From contig CAVQJU010000008.1 in NCBI GenBank assembly GCA_963712905.1, positions 372,001 to 436,000 of the forward strand: 64,000 bases of DNA, in the 5' to 3' direction. Below the pieces are notes generated by a model. It did not search any database, was not told the DNA's origin, and worked only from the letters and a program-made list of their open reading frames with translations. The stretch comes from CAVQJU01 sp963712905. Lineage in GTDB: Bacteria > Acidobacteriota > Vicinamibacteria > Vicinamibacterales > CAVVIG01. Position numbers and translations under genes: made by a program. Shown piece by piece: positions 6,894 through 16,333 of this stretch. Position 1 is the first letter of the stretch. Each line of letters starts with the position of its first letter.

Positions 6894-9187
6894 GCGACCG
6901 TCGTGACCGTCTTCAGTGACGTCTGATACTTGCGGACGGCGTTCGCGAGGGCCTCGGCGATCCGCTGCCGGTACGGCGACGCGCGCAGCTGCTTCGCGTC
7001 CTGGGTGTTCGTGATGAACGACACTTCGGCCAGCACGCTCGGCATCGCCGCGCCGATGAGCACCGCGAACGGCGCCTGTTTGACCCCGAGATCCTTCAGC
7101 GACTTGTTGACGCCTCTCAAGCGCTCGATCATCGCCTGCTGCACCATCGTGGCCAGCTCGCGCGATTCGTCGAGCTTGTTGTTGAGCGCGATCATCTTCA
7201 CGAGATCGGGCAGGGCGGCCATCGCCTGGCCGGAGGCCGCGTTTTCGCGGGCGGCGACGGCCGCCGCGCCGAGGTTGTTCGCGAAGTTGAGGAAATAGGT
7301 TTCCACGCCCCGCGCGTAGGGGCTTTCGCTCGCGTTGGCGTGGATGGACAGGAACAGGTCCGCGCCTTCGCGGTTGGCGATGGCCGTCCGTTCCTGGAGT
7401 GTGACGAACTCGTCGGTCCGGCGCGTCAGGACGACCTCAACCCCGGGGATCTTCTGCAGCAGCTTCTCGAGCCGCAGCGACACGTCGAGCACCAGTTCGG
7501 CCTCGCCCACGTCCTTGCCCTGGGCGCCTGGATCGTGCCCCCCGTGCCCGGGATCGATCACGATCCGCGACACGCCAAGGCCGAGTTGACGCGCGATCGA
7601 AAAGCTCCCGTTCGCGTTCTTGTCCGGCGTCCTGGAGCTCTTGTCGGCCGGTGGCGGAGACCAGGCCGCCGTAGCCGACGTGGCCGACGTCGCAGACGTG
7701 GCCGAGGGCACGCTGCCGGGTAACTCCTCCGGCGGAATCGTTCCGGGGCCGAGCGGAGACGTGGCGGCGGCCGGCGGCGGCAACGTCGCCACGGCCTCGC
7801 GAATCGCCGCAGCGCTTCGTGGGGAAAGGGCCGCAAGCGGTTTTCGGTTCCACGGCGCCGTCAGGGCCCTGGAGACGAGCGGCGTGAGCGGAGCAGGCGG
7901 CGTCGTGACAGGCGACGGCGCACGAACGATCACCGCCTGGATCCCAGGCAAGTCCGCCGAGACGAGAGTCGGCGGCCCCGGCAGTGGAGGTCCGACAATC
8001 GGGAAGGCGACCGGGGTTGCGGTGGCGACAGCAGCGGCAGGGGCAGCAGCGGCCGGAACAACAGCAGCCGGGGCAACTGCGGCCGTAGCGGGCGCAATCG
8101 TCCGCGGCGGCGGCGCCTGGGCCACCTTGGGCACGATCACGGCCTCCCGAATGGCCAGCGCGTTGAGCGGCGCCGTCGAAGGAAGCTGCCGGCCCCAGGC
8201 CGGCGAGAGGCGTCTTGCCGCCAGCAGCGGCGGCGGCGCCACTTCGGGAGCCTTCGCGCGCACGCAATCGATCACGAGCCGGTAAGGGTTGTAGAGCGCG
8301 TACACGCTGTACGTGCCCACGCCGCCGGTGTCCAGCACGATGCGCGTCGTGCGATTCTCGTGGCGGCCGAGACGCACCTGGCGGACAACGTCGGCATCGC
8401 TGTTGAACCGGAGCGTCTGGTCCTGGAGCGGCGCAGCCGCACGCGCAGGCGAGAGGTCGAGGAACACGCGGTCGGGACCCGCGATGCGCTCTTGCTGGAA
8501 CGCCACCTCGCCATCGAGCTCGATGATGATGCGGACGGCGTCCGGAAGCACGGTGCGGCGGATGCTGCGGATCGTCGCCGGCGATCCGGTCGCGCGGGCG
8601 GTCGCGGGTTTGGCCCGGGATGTCGCGGGCGCGGCCGGAGGCGTGGCTGGAGGCGGAGCCGGCGGCGTGGCTGGAGGCGTGGCCGGAACGGTGGACGTTG
8701 TCGCGACGGGAGATGGAGCCGGCGGCGGTTCGATTGCCGGCGCCGTGACCGCGACGGACCCAGGCGGGGCGCCTGCGAGCGCGGCAGGCACCTGTTTCGC
8801 CAGCTTGCTGGAAGGGTAACCGGTCACCAGGCGCTTCAGCAGCCGCTGGCCGGCGTCACGGTCGCCGGTGCGGCCGAAGCGGGCGAACGCATCCAGCGAC
8901 AGATGGCCGGCCTTCCACAGCGCATCGTCGCTGAAGGAGCTCGCCGGGTATCGCCTCGGCACGAGCAGATACGCGGCGACGGCGGTATGGACGTCGTCGA
9001 GCGACGGCTCTGCCTGCGCGCCGGGATCGACGAGCGAAACCCGCGCAGTTTGTTCCAGCGCCCGCGCCGCTGCGTAGAGGTCGCGATCGGCTTCCTGCGC
9101 CAATACAGCTGGAGCGAAGGCCGCCGCGACGACGAGCGCAATCGGCGCGAGCCGGAACCGACGGAAAGAAATTGGTGCGTTCACCAT
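6884..9187 (-). CDS. amiC: N-acetylmuramoyl-L-alanine amidase with AMIN domain
   Basis: A periplasmic zinc amidase that cleaves the stem peptide from murein during cell separation. The 767-residue order is: signal peptide (LAPIALVVAAAFAPAVLAQ), a TPR-like region, a long Pro/Ala linker, an AMIN domain (about residues 225-310), a second very long Pro/Ala-rich linker and a C-terminal Amidase_3 domain. The catalytic part shows VIDPGHGGHDPGAQG, LFLSIHANAS and the Glu in VLAEVSFITN. The protein is much longer than typical AmiC because of the two low-complexity linkers; one contains four tandem Ser-Ala-Thr units. The start at 9187 avoids overlap with ftsK. Confidence 0.9.
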   Translation of the reverse strand: MVNAPISFRRFRLAPIALVVAAAFAPAVLAQEADRDLYAAARALEQTARVSLVDPGAQAEPSLDDVHTAVAAYLLVPRRYPASSFSDDALWKAGHLSLDAFARFGRTGDRDAGQRLLKRLVTGYPSSKLAKQVPAALAGAPPGSVAVTAPAIEPPPAPSPVATTSTVPATPPATPPAPPPATPPAAPATSRAKPATARATGSPATIRSIRRTVLPDAVRIIIELDGEVAFQQERIAGPDRVFLDLSPARAAAPLQDQTLRFNSDADVVRQVRLGRHENRTTRIVLDTGGVGTYSVYALYNPYRLVIDCVRAKAPEVAPPPLLAARRLSPAWGRQLPSTAPLNALAIREAVIVPKVAQAPPPRTIAPATAAVAPAAVVPAAAAPAAAVATATPVAFPIVGPPLPGPPTLVSADLPGIQAVIVRAPSPVTTPPAPLTPLVSRALTAPWNRKPLAALSPRSAAAIREAVATLPPPAAATSPLGPGTIPPEELPGSVPSATSATSATSATAAWSPPPADKSSRTPDKNANGSFSIARQLGLGVSRIVIDPGHGGHDPGAQGKDVGEAELVLDVSLRLEKLLQKIPGVEVVLTRRTDEFVTLQERTAIANREGADLFLSIHANASESPYARGVETYFLNFANNLGAAAVAARENAASGQAMAALPDLVKMIALNNKLDESRELATMVQQAMIERLRGVNKSLKDLGVKQAPFAVLIGAAMPSVLAEVSFITNTQDAKQLRASPYRQRIAEALANAVRKYQTSLKTVTTVAQE

Positions 9188-9197
9188 GGGGACATGC

Positions 9198-11525
9198 TCA
9201 CCGCAACTGGGCATCCACTTCATCGAAGTACTGCTTGTCTACGAGAACCTCGCGTGCTTTTCCTCCGGCCGCCCCGGACACCAGGCCGTCCGCCTCCATC
9301 ATGTCCACGAGACGCGCGGCGCGGCTGAACCCGATGCGGAGACGCCGCTGGAGGTACGAGATCGACGCCTGGCCGCTCTGGACGACGATGCGCGACGCTT
9401 CGTCGTACAGGTCATCCTTCTCGAACTCGATCCCATCGGGCCCCGCGGTCTTTTCCTCCGCCGTGATGGCTTCGTTGTATGTCGGCTTGCCTTGCTTGCG
9501 GAGGAAGCTGGCCAGCCGGGCGCTTTCCTGCTCGGAGATGTACGGCCCGTGGATTCGAACGAAGCGCGAGGACGACGGCGGCATGAACAGCATGTCGCCG
9601 CGCCCGAGGAGCTGCTCGGCGCCGTTGCTGTCGAGGATGGTGCGTGAGTCGATCTTCGACTGCACCCGGAACGAAATCCGCGAGGGCAGGTTGGCCTTGA
9701 TGAGGCCGGTGATGACATCCACCGACGGGCGCTGCGTCGCGAGGATCAGGTGAATCCCGACGGCGCGGGCCATCTGGGCGAGCCGCGCAATCGACTCCTC
9801 GACCTCGTTGCTTGCGACCATCATCAGGTCAGCCAGCTCGTCGATGACGACGACGATGAACGGCAGCGGTTTCGCGAAGCCGCCTTCCGGGGGTGTGTGC
9901 TTCTCCGTGATCGCATGCTGGATGTTGCGGTTGTACTGCTCGATATTCCGGACGCCCACGGCGGCCAGCGTCTTGTAGCGCTCTTCCATCTCCCGGACGG
10001 CCCAGCGCAAGGCGTTCGAGGCCTGTTTCGGATCGACGACGACCGGCGTGAGCAGGTGAGGGATGTCCTCGTACATCCCGAGCTCGAGGCGCTTGGGATC
10101 GATCATGATCATCCGCACATCGTCGGGCGTCGAGCGGTACAGGATGCTCGTGAGCATGCCGTTGATGCCGACCGACTTGCCCGAACCCGTCGAGCCCGCG
10201 ATGAGCAGGTGGGGCATTGCGGCGAGGTCCGCCATGTACGGCTCGCCGTGGATGGTCTTGCCCAGCGCAATCGTGAGCTTCGAGGTCGAGCGCCGGTACG
10301 CCTCGGACTCGAGCAGCTCGCGCAGCGAAATCTGCTCGCGCGTCGCGTTGGGGATCTGGATACCGACGGTGGATTTGCCCGGGATACGGTCGATCAAGAC
10401 CGACTCGGCGCGCATCGCAAGGCACAGGTCGTCGGCGAGGCCCGTCACCTTCGAGTACTTCACGCCGGCGTCGGGCTTGAACTCGAACGTGGTCACGACG
10501 GGGCCGGGATGGATCTGCGCGACGCTGCCCTCGACGGAGAACTCGCGGCATTTCTCCTCGAGGAGCCGTGCGCCGTCCATCAGCTCGCGTTCGTCGATCT
10601 TGCGCTCCGTCTTCGCGGCGTCGAGCAGCGCGGCCGGCGGCAACGTGAACTCGCCCTTGCGGCGTTCTGCCGGCGCCTTCGCCGCCGGTTCGAGATCGAG
10701 CGGCAGCGTCTGCGTAGGAAGCGTGACCTTGGGCGGCTTCGGAACCGGTGCGAACGATTTCGGGCTGCCATACGCGGGGTCGGCCGCTCGGGCGGGCGCC
10801 TTCTCGGCCCGGTCCGGCGCGGCCTTCTCGGCAGTGGCGACGATCGGAGGCCTGGCATCCGCGGCCGGCGCGCCGGCGCCCTTCTTCGTGTGCTTCGCGA
10901 TGACTTCGCGGCGCTGCTGCTCGCGCCGCCGCGTCTCGCGCCACTCGGCGAAGGCGCGCACGGCGTGGCGCCAGGCCCGGCCCGCAGCTGTCAGGATCGC
11001 GCCGAAGAGGCGCCCGAACGAGAACTGCGTGGACATGATCACCGCGAGCACGATGACCGTCACGATGACGATGAGCGAGCCCGTCCGGTTCAGATACTCG
11101 GAGAGTTCGCCTGCCAGCCACTCGCCCGCGTAGCCGCCGGCGCGGAACGACTTGCCGGCGACGTCCAGCTTGCCGAACACGAGGCTCAGGAACGCGCTCG
11201 CGCCCGCGAAGAGCAGGCCCGCCCCGGTCGCTTTCGTGCCGGCGGCGTCGACCGATCGGCACCAGAAGGAGTTCCAACCGATGACGACGAACGTCGCCGG
11301 GATGAGATAGGACGCGTAGCCGAACAGCTGGAAGGACAGCTCGGCCAGGAACGCCCCGACGCGGCCGACGAAGTTGAGCGGCGCGGCGTGTGAGCCGGTG
11401 CTGAAGAACCACACCGGGTCGGACGGCTCGTAGCTGGCGAGCGACACGAGCCAGATGAGGGCGGCGGCAAACAGCGCGACGCCGACGAACTCACTCACGC
11501 GGCGCGAAGCGGTCGATCGACTCAA
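9198..11525 (-). CDS. ftsK: DNA translocase FtsK/SpoIIIE
   Basis: A septal DNA pump that clears chromosome ends during division. The N-terminal region has four to five transmembrane helices, followed by a Pro/Ala/Lys linker, the alpha and beta motor domains with Walker A LLIAGSTGSGKSVG, Walker B VVVIDELADLMM and a C-terminal winged-helix gamma domain (ISYLQRRLRIGFSRAARLVD). The start is uncertain. A TTG at 11525 has GGAGA seven bases upstream and overlaps the RNase J stop; an ATG at 11555 is also in frame. The operon RNase J-ftsK-amidase links division functions. Confidence 0.93.
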   Translation of the reverse strand: MSRSTASRRVSEFVGVALFAAALIWLVSLASYEPSDPVWFFSTGSHAAPLNFVGRVGAFLAELSFQLFGYASYLIPATFVVIGWNSFWCRSVDAAGTKATGAGLLFAGASAFLSLVFGKLDVAGKSFRAGGYAGEWLAGELSEYLNRTGSLIVIVTVIVLAVIMSTQFSFGRLFGAILTAAGRAWRHAVRAFAEWRETRRREQQRREVIAKHTKKGAGAPAADARPPIVATAEKAAPDRAEKAPARAADPAYGSPKSFAPVPKPPKVTLPTQTLPLDLEPAAKAPAERRKGEFTLPPAALLDAAKTERKIDERELMDGARLLEEKCREFSVEGSVAQIHPGPVVTTFEFKPDAGVKYSKVTGLADDLCLAMRAESVLIDRIPGKSTVGIQIPNATREQISLRELLESEAYRRSTSKLTIALGKTIHGEPYMADLAAMPHLLIAGSTGSGKSVGINGMLTSILYRSTPDDVRMIMIDPKRLELGMYEDIPHLLTPVVVDPKQASNALRWAVREMEERYKTLAAVGVRNIEQYNRNIQHAITEKHTPPEGGFAKPLPFIVVVIDELADLMMVASNEVEESIARLAQMARAVGIHLILATQRPSVDVITGLIKANLPSRISFRVQSKIDSRTILDSNGAEQLLGRGDMLFMPPSSSRFVRIHGPYISEQESARLASFLRKQGKPTYNEAITAEEKTAGPDGIEFEKDDLYDEASRIVVQSGQASISYLQRRLRIGFSRAARLVDMMEADGLVSGAAGGKAREVLVDKQYFDEVDAQLR

Positions 11526-11526
11526 G

Positions 11527-13179
11527 TCAAATCTCCATGATGACGGGCAGTACAAAAGGGCGGCGGCCCGAGCGCTTCTTGAAGAAGCGCCTGAGCTCGA
11601 CCCGCAGCTTCTCCTTGATCAGGCCCTGATCCGTTCGCTCCTCGACGCCTGTGCGCTCCATGACGTCGGTCAGCATGCGGACGCCGTCCGCCAGAAGCTC
11701 CTGGCTGTTCTCCATCACGAAACCGCGGGTGATGATCTCCGGGACGCCTTCGAGCGATCCGGTCTGCTTGTTGATCGCCACCACCGGGACGGCGAGCCCG
11801 TCTTCGGCCAGGTGGCGCCGGTCGCGCAGGACTTCGTCGCCGACTTCTCCCGTATGCGTGTCGTCGATCAGGACGCGCCCGACCGTCGCTTTGCCCGCGA
11901 GGCGGCCGCCGGCTTCGTCGAAATGGAGCACGTCTCCGTTTTCGGCCAGCAGGATCTCCGGCCGCGGGTCGCGTCCCGCAAATACCCGTGCCGCGATGCG
12001 CGCGTGCTGCGAGAGCTGCCGGTACTCGCCGTGCACGGGGACGAAATACTTTGGCCGGACCAGCGACAGCACCAGCTTCTGTTCCTCCTCGCTGCCGTGC
12101 CCCGACACGTGGACATGCTTGATGCCCTCGTAGATGACGTCGGCGCCCCGGCGCGCGAGGTGGTTCTGGACACGGCCGATCGCCTTCTCGTTGCCGGGAA
12201 TCGACCGGGCGGAGAGCACCACGGTGTCTTCGGCCGTCACCTTCACGTGCCGGTGATCGTCGATCGCGATGCGGGAGAGCGCCGACATCGGTTCGCCCTG
12301 GGAACCGGTGCACAGGCACAACACGTCCTGCCTGGGATAGGTGCCGATCTCCGAGTCGCGGATCATGACGCCCGGCGGAATACTCAGGTAGCCGAGCCGC
12401 TGCGCGGTCTGCGAGTTTTCGATCATCCCGCGGCCGACAAACGCCACCTTGCGATCGAACTGCGCCGCCAGATCCACGAGGATCTGCATCCGGTAGATGC
12501 TCGACGCGAACGCCGCGACGATGATCCGGCCCGTGGCGCTCGTGAAGATCTCCTCGAACGCGTCGACGACTTCGCGTTCTGACCCGGTGAACCCGCGCCG
12601 GTCGATGTTGGTGCTGTCGGAGAACAGCGCCAGCACGCCGCTCGAGCCGAGCTCGGCGAAGCGGTGCACGTCGAAGTGCTGGCCGTCGATGGGCGTCTGG
12701 TCGATTTTGTAGTCGCCGGTGTGGACCAGCGTCCCGACGGGCGTGTGAATCGCCAGTGCCACGCAGTCGGGCATGCTGTGCGTCACCCGGATGAACTCGA
12801 TTTCGAACGGTCCGACGGTCACGCGGTCGCGCGGGCGTACCGGCACGAGGCGGTGCGCGCCGTCGAGGCCGTGCTCGCGCAGCTTCGGCTCGATGAACGC
12901 GAGCGTGAGCGGCGTCGCGAACACGGGCCCGCTCACGTACGGCAGCACGTGCGGGACGGCGCCGATGTGGTCCTCGTGGCCGTGCGTCAGCACGAGGGCT
13001 GCAACCGGGCCCTTCTGCTGCAGATACGTGAGATCCGGGATGATGCGATCGACCCCCAGCATTTCGGGGTCGGGAAACATCACACCCGCATCGATCACGA
13101 TCGTCGTCTCGCGCCAGGTGAGCGCCAGCATGTTCATGCCGAACTCACCGAGCCCGCCGAGGGGCACGACTTCGAGCAT
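11527..13179 (-). CDS. rnj: Ribonuclease J
   Basis: A metallo-beta-lactamase-fold RNase with 5'-3' exonuclease and endonuclease activity on mRNA and rRNA. The zinc motif LTHGHEDHIGAV, distal HTGDYKID, beta-CASP residues including SARSIPGNE, HVHVSGHG and VPVHGEYRQL are all present. At 550 residues the length is standard and the C-terminal domain is complete. RNase J replaces or supplements RNase E outside gamma-proteobacteria. It is the first gene of the operon with ftsK and the amidase. Confidence 0.94.
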   Translation of the reverse strand: MLEVVPLGGLGEFGMNMLALTWRETTIVIDAGVMFPDPEMLGVDRIIPDLTYLQQKGPVAALVLTHGHEDHIGAVPHVLPYVSGPVFATPLTLAFIEPKLREHGLDGAHRLVPVRPRDRVTVGPFEIEFIRVTHSMPDCVALAIHTPVGTLVHTGDYKIDQTPIDGQHFDVHRFAELGSSGVLALFSDSTNIDRRGFTGSEREVVDAFEEIFTSATGRIIVAAFASSIYRMQILVDLAAQFDRKVAFVGRGMIENSQTAQRLGYLSIPPGVMIRDSEIGTYPRQDVLCLCTGSQGEPMSALSRIAIDDHRHVKVTAEDTVVLSARSIPGNEKAIGRVQNHLARRGADVIYEGIKHVHVSGHGSEEEQKLVLSLVRPKYFVPVHGEYRQLSQHARIAARVFAGRDPRPEILLAENGDVLHFDEAGGRLAGKATVGRVLIDDTHTGEVGDEVLRDRRHLAEDGLAVPVVAINKQTGSLEGVPEIITRGFVMENSQELLADGVRMLTDVMERTGVEERTDQGLIKEKLRVELRRFFKKRSGRRPFVLPVIMEI

Positions 13180-13240
13180 GCTCTATCCGGGACGTCAGAC
13201 CTCCGCCCGCGCCGCTCCGGGTGGAACGTGCTTGCGTCGG

Positions 13241-13258
13241 GAGCCGCTGTCGCGGCTC
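13241..13258. other. Hairpin between rsmA and RNase J
   Basis: GAGCCGC, loop TGTC, GCGGCTC forms a perfect 7-bp stem in the 153-bp spacer. It has no T-tract. It could be a structured leader of the RNase J mRNA or a weak terminator after rsmA. The rest of the spacer shows nothing I can call. Confidence 0.3.
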
Positions 13259-13332
13259 AATCAGGCTGCTGGGTGCGCCTGAACAAAACAGGGGCGGGAT
13301 GTGCTGTCAGCTGAACAACTTACCAGCCGAGA

Positions 13333-14178
13333 CTATAACATAGCTCCGCCGCCGCGGGGTAGCGAGTCCCCGGGGGCGTCCGCAGCGTCGGCCAGGCGAA
13401 CAAGTTCCTCGACCGCCAGCGTTTCGGGCCGGCGCCGGCCGTCGATGCCGGCCCGGATCAGGGCGGCCGAAACGGTCGCGCGGTCCCAGGGCCGGAAGGC
13501 GAGAAGAGCATTTTCCAGTGTTTTCCGACGTCGGGTGAAGACCGCCTTGACCAGCCCCACGAAAGTCTCGAGATTCCGGGGGGCGGGAGAAGGCGGGTGA
13601 AACCGCAGCCGGACGAGTGCCGACTGCACCTTGGGCGCGGGCCGGAAGGCTCCCGCCGGCAGTGCGAGGAGCCGCTCGACGTCCGCCGACAGCTGGACGA
13701 GGATGCTCAGCACGCCGTACTCCCTGGAGCCCGGCCGCGCGACGAGGCGGTCCGCGACCTCCCGCTGGAGCATGACCGTCGCGTCCACGAGCGGAACGCC
13801 GGCACTGTAGAGGTCTATCAGGGTGAACAGGATGGGGGAGGCGACGTTGTAAGGGAGATTGCCCGCCACACGGACAGGGTCAGCGGGACGGTTTTCGAGG
13901 ATCCAATCGGACCTCAGGAAGTCCCCGGTGACGATCGTGAGGTTCGAAGGGGCGCTTTCGCGAAGCGCTTCTGCAAGGGCGCGGTCGATCTCGAACGCGG
14001 TGACGCTCCCGGCCCGAGCCGTCAACTCGCGCGTCAGAGCCCCCCGGCCAGGACCGATCTCGAAGAAGACGTCGCCCGGCGCCGGCGCGATCGCCCGGAC
14101 GACCTTGGCGACCCACGCCGGCTCGAGAAAATGCTGCCCGAACCGCTTGCGTGCGATTCCCGGTGTGCTAGCGGTCAC
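13333..14178 (-). CDS. rsmA: 16S rRNA (A1518/A1519) dimethyltransferase
   Basis: KsgA/RsmA dimethylates two adjacent adenines in helix 45 of 16S rRNA. The 281-residue protein carries RKRFGQHFLEPAWVAKVV, the SAM-binding FEIGPGRGALTREL, the acidic FEIDRAL and the catalytic motif IV VAGNLPYNVASPILF. The C-terminal helical domain is complete and ends in a Gly-rich tail. The 3' end of the neighbouring zincin gene overlaps its start by 11 bp, so the two are translationally linked. Confidence 0.94.
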   Translation of the reverse strand: MTASTPGIARKRFGQHFLEPAWVAKVVRAIAPAPGDVFFEIGPGRGALTRELTARAGSVTAFEIDRALAEALRESAPSNLTIVTGDFLRSDWILENRPADPVRVAGNLPYNVASPILFTLIDLYSAGVPLVDATVMLQREVADRLVARPGSREYGVLSILVQLSADVERLLALPAGAFRPAPKVQSALVRLRFHPPSPAPRNLETFVGLVKAVFTRRRKTLENALLAFRPWDRATVSAALIRAGIDGRRRPETLAVEELVRLADAADAPGDSLPRGGGAML

Positions 14179-14560
14179 CGACGTCGTTCCAGTATTTTTC
14201 CTCGATCTCTTCGATCTCTTCCTCGCTCAGCCCGAAGTAATGCCCGATCTCGTGAATAAGCGTTTCGCCGATGGCCACCACGAGGTCGTCGTGATCTTCG
14301 GAGGCTCGTTCGAGCGGCCCCTGAAACAGGAGGATCCGATCGGGCAGGACATTACCGTAGCCCCACGACCGTTCGGTGAGCGGCGTGCCCTGGTAGAGGC
14401 CGAGCAGCGTGTCCGGCGGCTCGATCTCCATCTGCTCGAGCAATTCGCGGGACGGTTCGCTCTCCACCGAGACGGCCAGGTTCGTCATGGCCTCCCGGAA
14501 CCGGCGCGGGATGCCGGCGAGAGCGTCAGCGACGAGGGCGTCGAACGCGCGTCGATCCAC
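14168..14560 (-). CDS. Zincin-like metallopeptidase family protein
   Basis: A 130-residue minimal zincin. The metal site is HEIGHYFGLSEEEIEEIE, an HExxH with downstream acidic residues. The preceding GYGNVLPDRILLFQGPLER is typical of the bacterial family formerly called DUF1025. Substrates of this family are mostly unknown. It overlaps the end of the nth gene upstream by 35 bp and the start of rsmA downstream by 11 bp, so it is in a tight operon. Confidence 0.85.
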   Translation of the reverse strand: MDRRAFDALVADALAGIPRRFREAMTNLAVSVESEPSRELLEQMEIEPPDTLLGLYQGTPLTERSWGYGNVLPDRILLFQGPLERASEDHDDLVVAIGETLIHEIGHYFGLSEEEIEEIEEKYWNDVGDR

Positions 14561-15260
14561 GGGGTTTCGCTTTCGCGGTTTTCTTCTTTTTCTTTGCCGG
14601 TCGCGCCGTCGCGCGCGGTCCGCCAGGGTTGTCCGGATCGGTGAAGAAGTCGCACATGTCGGTCACAGCGCAGCGGTCGCAGAGCGGCTTCGGGTTGCAG
14701 ATTCTGCGGCCGTGAAGAATCAGCGTGTCCGACGTCCGCGTCCACCGCTCGGGCGGCAGGGCGGCGCACAGCTGCTGCTCGACGACGACCGGATCGTCCG
14801 ACTCGGCGATGCCGATCCGGTTGGCCACCCGGAGCACGTGCCGATCAACGGGCAGGCCCGGCACGCCGAGCGCGTGGCCGAGGACGACGTTCGCGGTTTT
14901 GCGGCCGACGCCGGGCAGTTCGACGAGCGCGTCCATGCTGGCCGGCACCTGCCCGCCGTGCCGCTCGACGAGCGCGCCGGCCATCCCGATGAGTGCCTTG
15001 GACTTCTGGCGGAAAAACCCCGTCGAATGAATCTGCGGCTCGAGCTCGGCCGGCGTCGCCTTCGCCAGCGCCTTCGCATCCGGGTACCGCGCGAAGAGCG
15101 CCGGCGTGACCATGTTCACGCCCTGATCGGTCGACTGCGCCGAGAGGATCGTCGCCGTGAGCAGCTGGAACGCGTTCTTGAAGTGCAGCTCCGTATCCGC
15201 ATCCGGATGCTGCCCCTCGAGCAGGTCGAGGACTTCGCGCGTGGCAGCTGCCGTTTTCAA
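14526..15260 (-). CDS. nth: Endonuclease III
   Basis: A base-excision-repair DNA glycosylase and AP lyase for oxidised pyrimidines. It shows the helix-hairpin-helix LPGVGRKTANVVL with the catalytic Lys, the catalytic Asp in VDRHVLRVANRIG and a 4Fe-4S cluster motif, C-x6-C-x2-C-x5-C (CNPKPLCDRCAVTDMC). The 244-residue protein has an unusually long Lys/Arg-rich tail of about 30 residues after the cluster (AKKKKKTAKAKPRG), which may add DNA affinity. Downstream it overlaps the zincin gene. Confidence 0.94.
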   Translation of the reverse strand: MKTAAATREVLDLLEGQHPDADTELHFKNAFQLLTATILSAQSTDQGVNMVTPALFARYPDAKALAKATPAELEPQIHSTGFFRQKSKALIGMAGALVERHGGQVPASMDALVELPGVGRKTANVVLGHALGVPGLPVDRHVLRVANRIGIAESDDPVVVEQQLCAALPPERWTRTSDTLILHGRRICNPKPLCDRCAVTDMCDFFTDPDNPGGPRATARPAKKKKKTAKAKPRGSTRVRRPRR

Positions 15261-15580
15261 TGCACGGGCCCTGTGCCTTTGTTCCAGCCAACATTAGTGT
15301 AGGACTCGGAGAACACCCGCCAGTGTTCCTGCAGCGCCCCGATGAGATTCGGCACGAACTGCACGGGCACGACGACCTTGACGCGCACCGGCGCGCGGAC
15401 GACGTGCTCGGATTCGGCTTCCTTGATCTCTTTGTCGGACAGCGGCATCACTTCACAGAAGGTGAGCGTGAAGTCGAACGGCGTATGCGCAATCGAACAG
15501 AAATTGGCGTACGTGCGCGGGGTCGCTGCTGTGTCGTCGGGAACGATGGTGAAGTTGATTTGCTTCGGCTGATCGGCCAT
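15257..15580 (-). CDS. DUF3467 family protein
   Basis: A 107-residue protein with the hallmarks of DUF3467: YANFCSIAHTPFDFTLTFCEV in the middle and VVPVQFVPNLIGALQEHW near the end. The family is small, cytosolic and of unknown function. It overlaps the nth start by 4 bp, so it probably heads the nth operon. Confidence 0.75.
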   Translation of the reverse strand: MADQPKQINFTIVPDDTAATPRTYANFCSIAHTPFDFTLTFCEVMPLSDKEIKEAESEHVVRAPVRVKVVVPVQFVPNLIGALQEHWRVFSESYTNVGWNKGTGPVH

Positions 15581-15633
15581 GCCCCACAGTCTAAGCGCAT
15601 TCGCGACGGCCGGGCGCGAAAAGCAGAGCGGCG

Positions 15634-16242
15634 TCAGTATTTGCGCATCACGCCGACGACGACGCCCTGCACCTGCACCTGCTCCGGATCGACGAAGATC
15701 GGCTGCATCGTCGTGTTGGCAGGCTGGAGCCGGATGCGGCCGCCCGGATCGCGATAGAACTTCTTGAGCGTGACGTCGGATCCGCGCAGCAGCGCGATGA
15801 CCATCTCGCCGTTGTCGGCGGTTTTCCGGTCCTCGACCACCACGAAATCGCCGTCGCGGATTTGCTCGTCGATCATGGAATCGCCGCGGACGCGCAGCAC
15901 GTACGTGTCGCGCTTGCCCACGAAGTCTTCCGGAACGGCGATCGTCTCGTTGGACGTCACGGCTTCGATCGGCGAGCCGGCCGCGACAAACCCCAGGAGC
16001 GGCAGCTCGATGGCGCGGCCGCCGGTGCGGGCCGGGATCATTTCCACGGACCGGCTGCGGTTCCAGGCGCGCTTGATGAAGCCCTTCTCCTGCAGGTTCG
16101 TGAGGTGCTTGTGCACCGTGGCGAGCGAAGAGAGGCCGAAGCGGTGGCCTATTTCCTCGAGGCTCGGCGCGTAGCCGTTCTGCTGGATGAACTCGTTCAG
16201 GTAGTCGAAAATCTCGCGCTGCCGTTTGGTGAGCGGGAGCAT
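15634..16242 (-). CDS. lexA: LexA repressor
   Basis: The SOS master repressor, which self-cleaves when RecA filaments form. The 202-residue protein has an N-terminal winged helix (LTKRQREIFDYLNEFIQ, then YAPSLEEIGHRFGLSS), the Ala88-Gly89 cleavage site in GFVAAGSP, the nucleophile Ser122 in RGDSMID and the general base Lys near 160 in VTLKKFY. The start at 16242 has GGAGGT five bases upstream. A consensus promoter lies just upstream. It is divergent from the PfkB kinase. Confidence 0.95.
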   Translation of the reverse strand: MLPLTKRQREIFDYLNEFIQQNGYAPSLEEIGHRFGLSSLATVHKHLTNLQEKGFIKRAWNRSRSVEMIPARTGGRAIELPLLGFVAAGSPIEAVTSNETIAVPEDFVGKRDTYVLRVRGDSMIDEQIRDGDFVVVEDRKTADNGEMVIALLRGSDVTLKKFYRDPGGRIRLQPANTTMQPIFVDPEQVQVQGVVVGVMRKY

Positions 16243-16260
16243 GCGACCTCCAATGTCGGC

Positions 16261-16289
16261 ACTATATGCAAAGGAAAGGCGAAAGTCAA
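16261..16289 (-). promoter_or_regulatory. lexA promoter
   Basis: On the minus strand TTGACT (16284-16289), a 17-bp spacer and TATAGT (16261-16266), ending 18 bp before the start codon. The first 12 bases, TTGACTTTCGCC, are identical to the recA promoter at 46303-46314. No classical enterobacterial or Bacillus SOS box is evident. Confidence 0.75.
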
Positions 16290-16333
16290 AGGGATTACGA
16301 AAGGGCCGCGATCCGCGTGGGTTACGATGCGGC

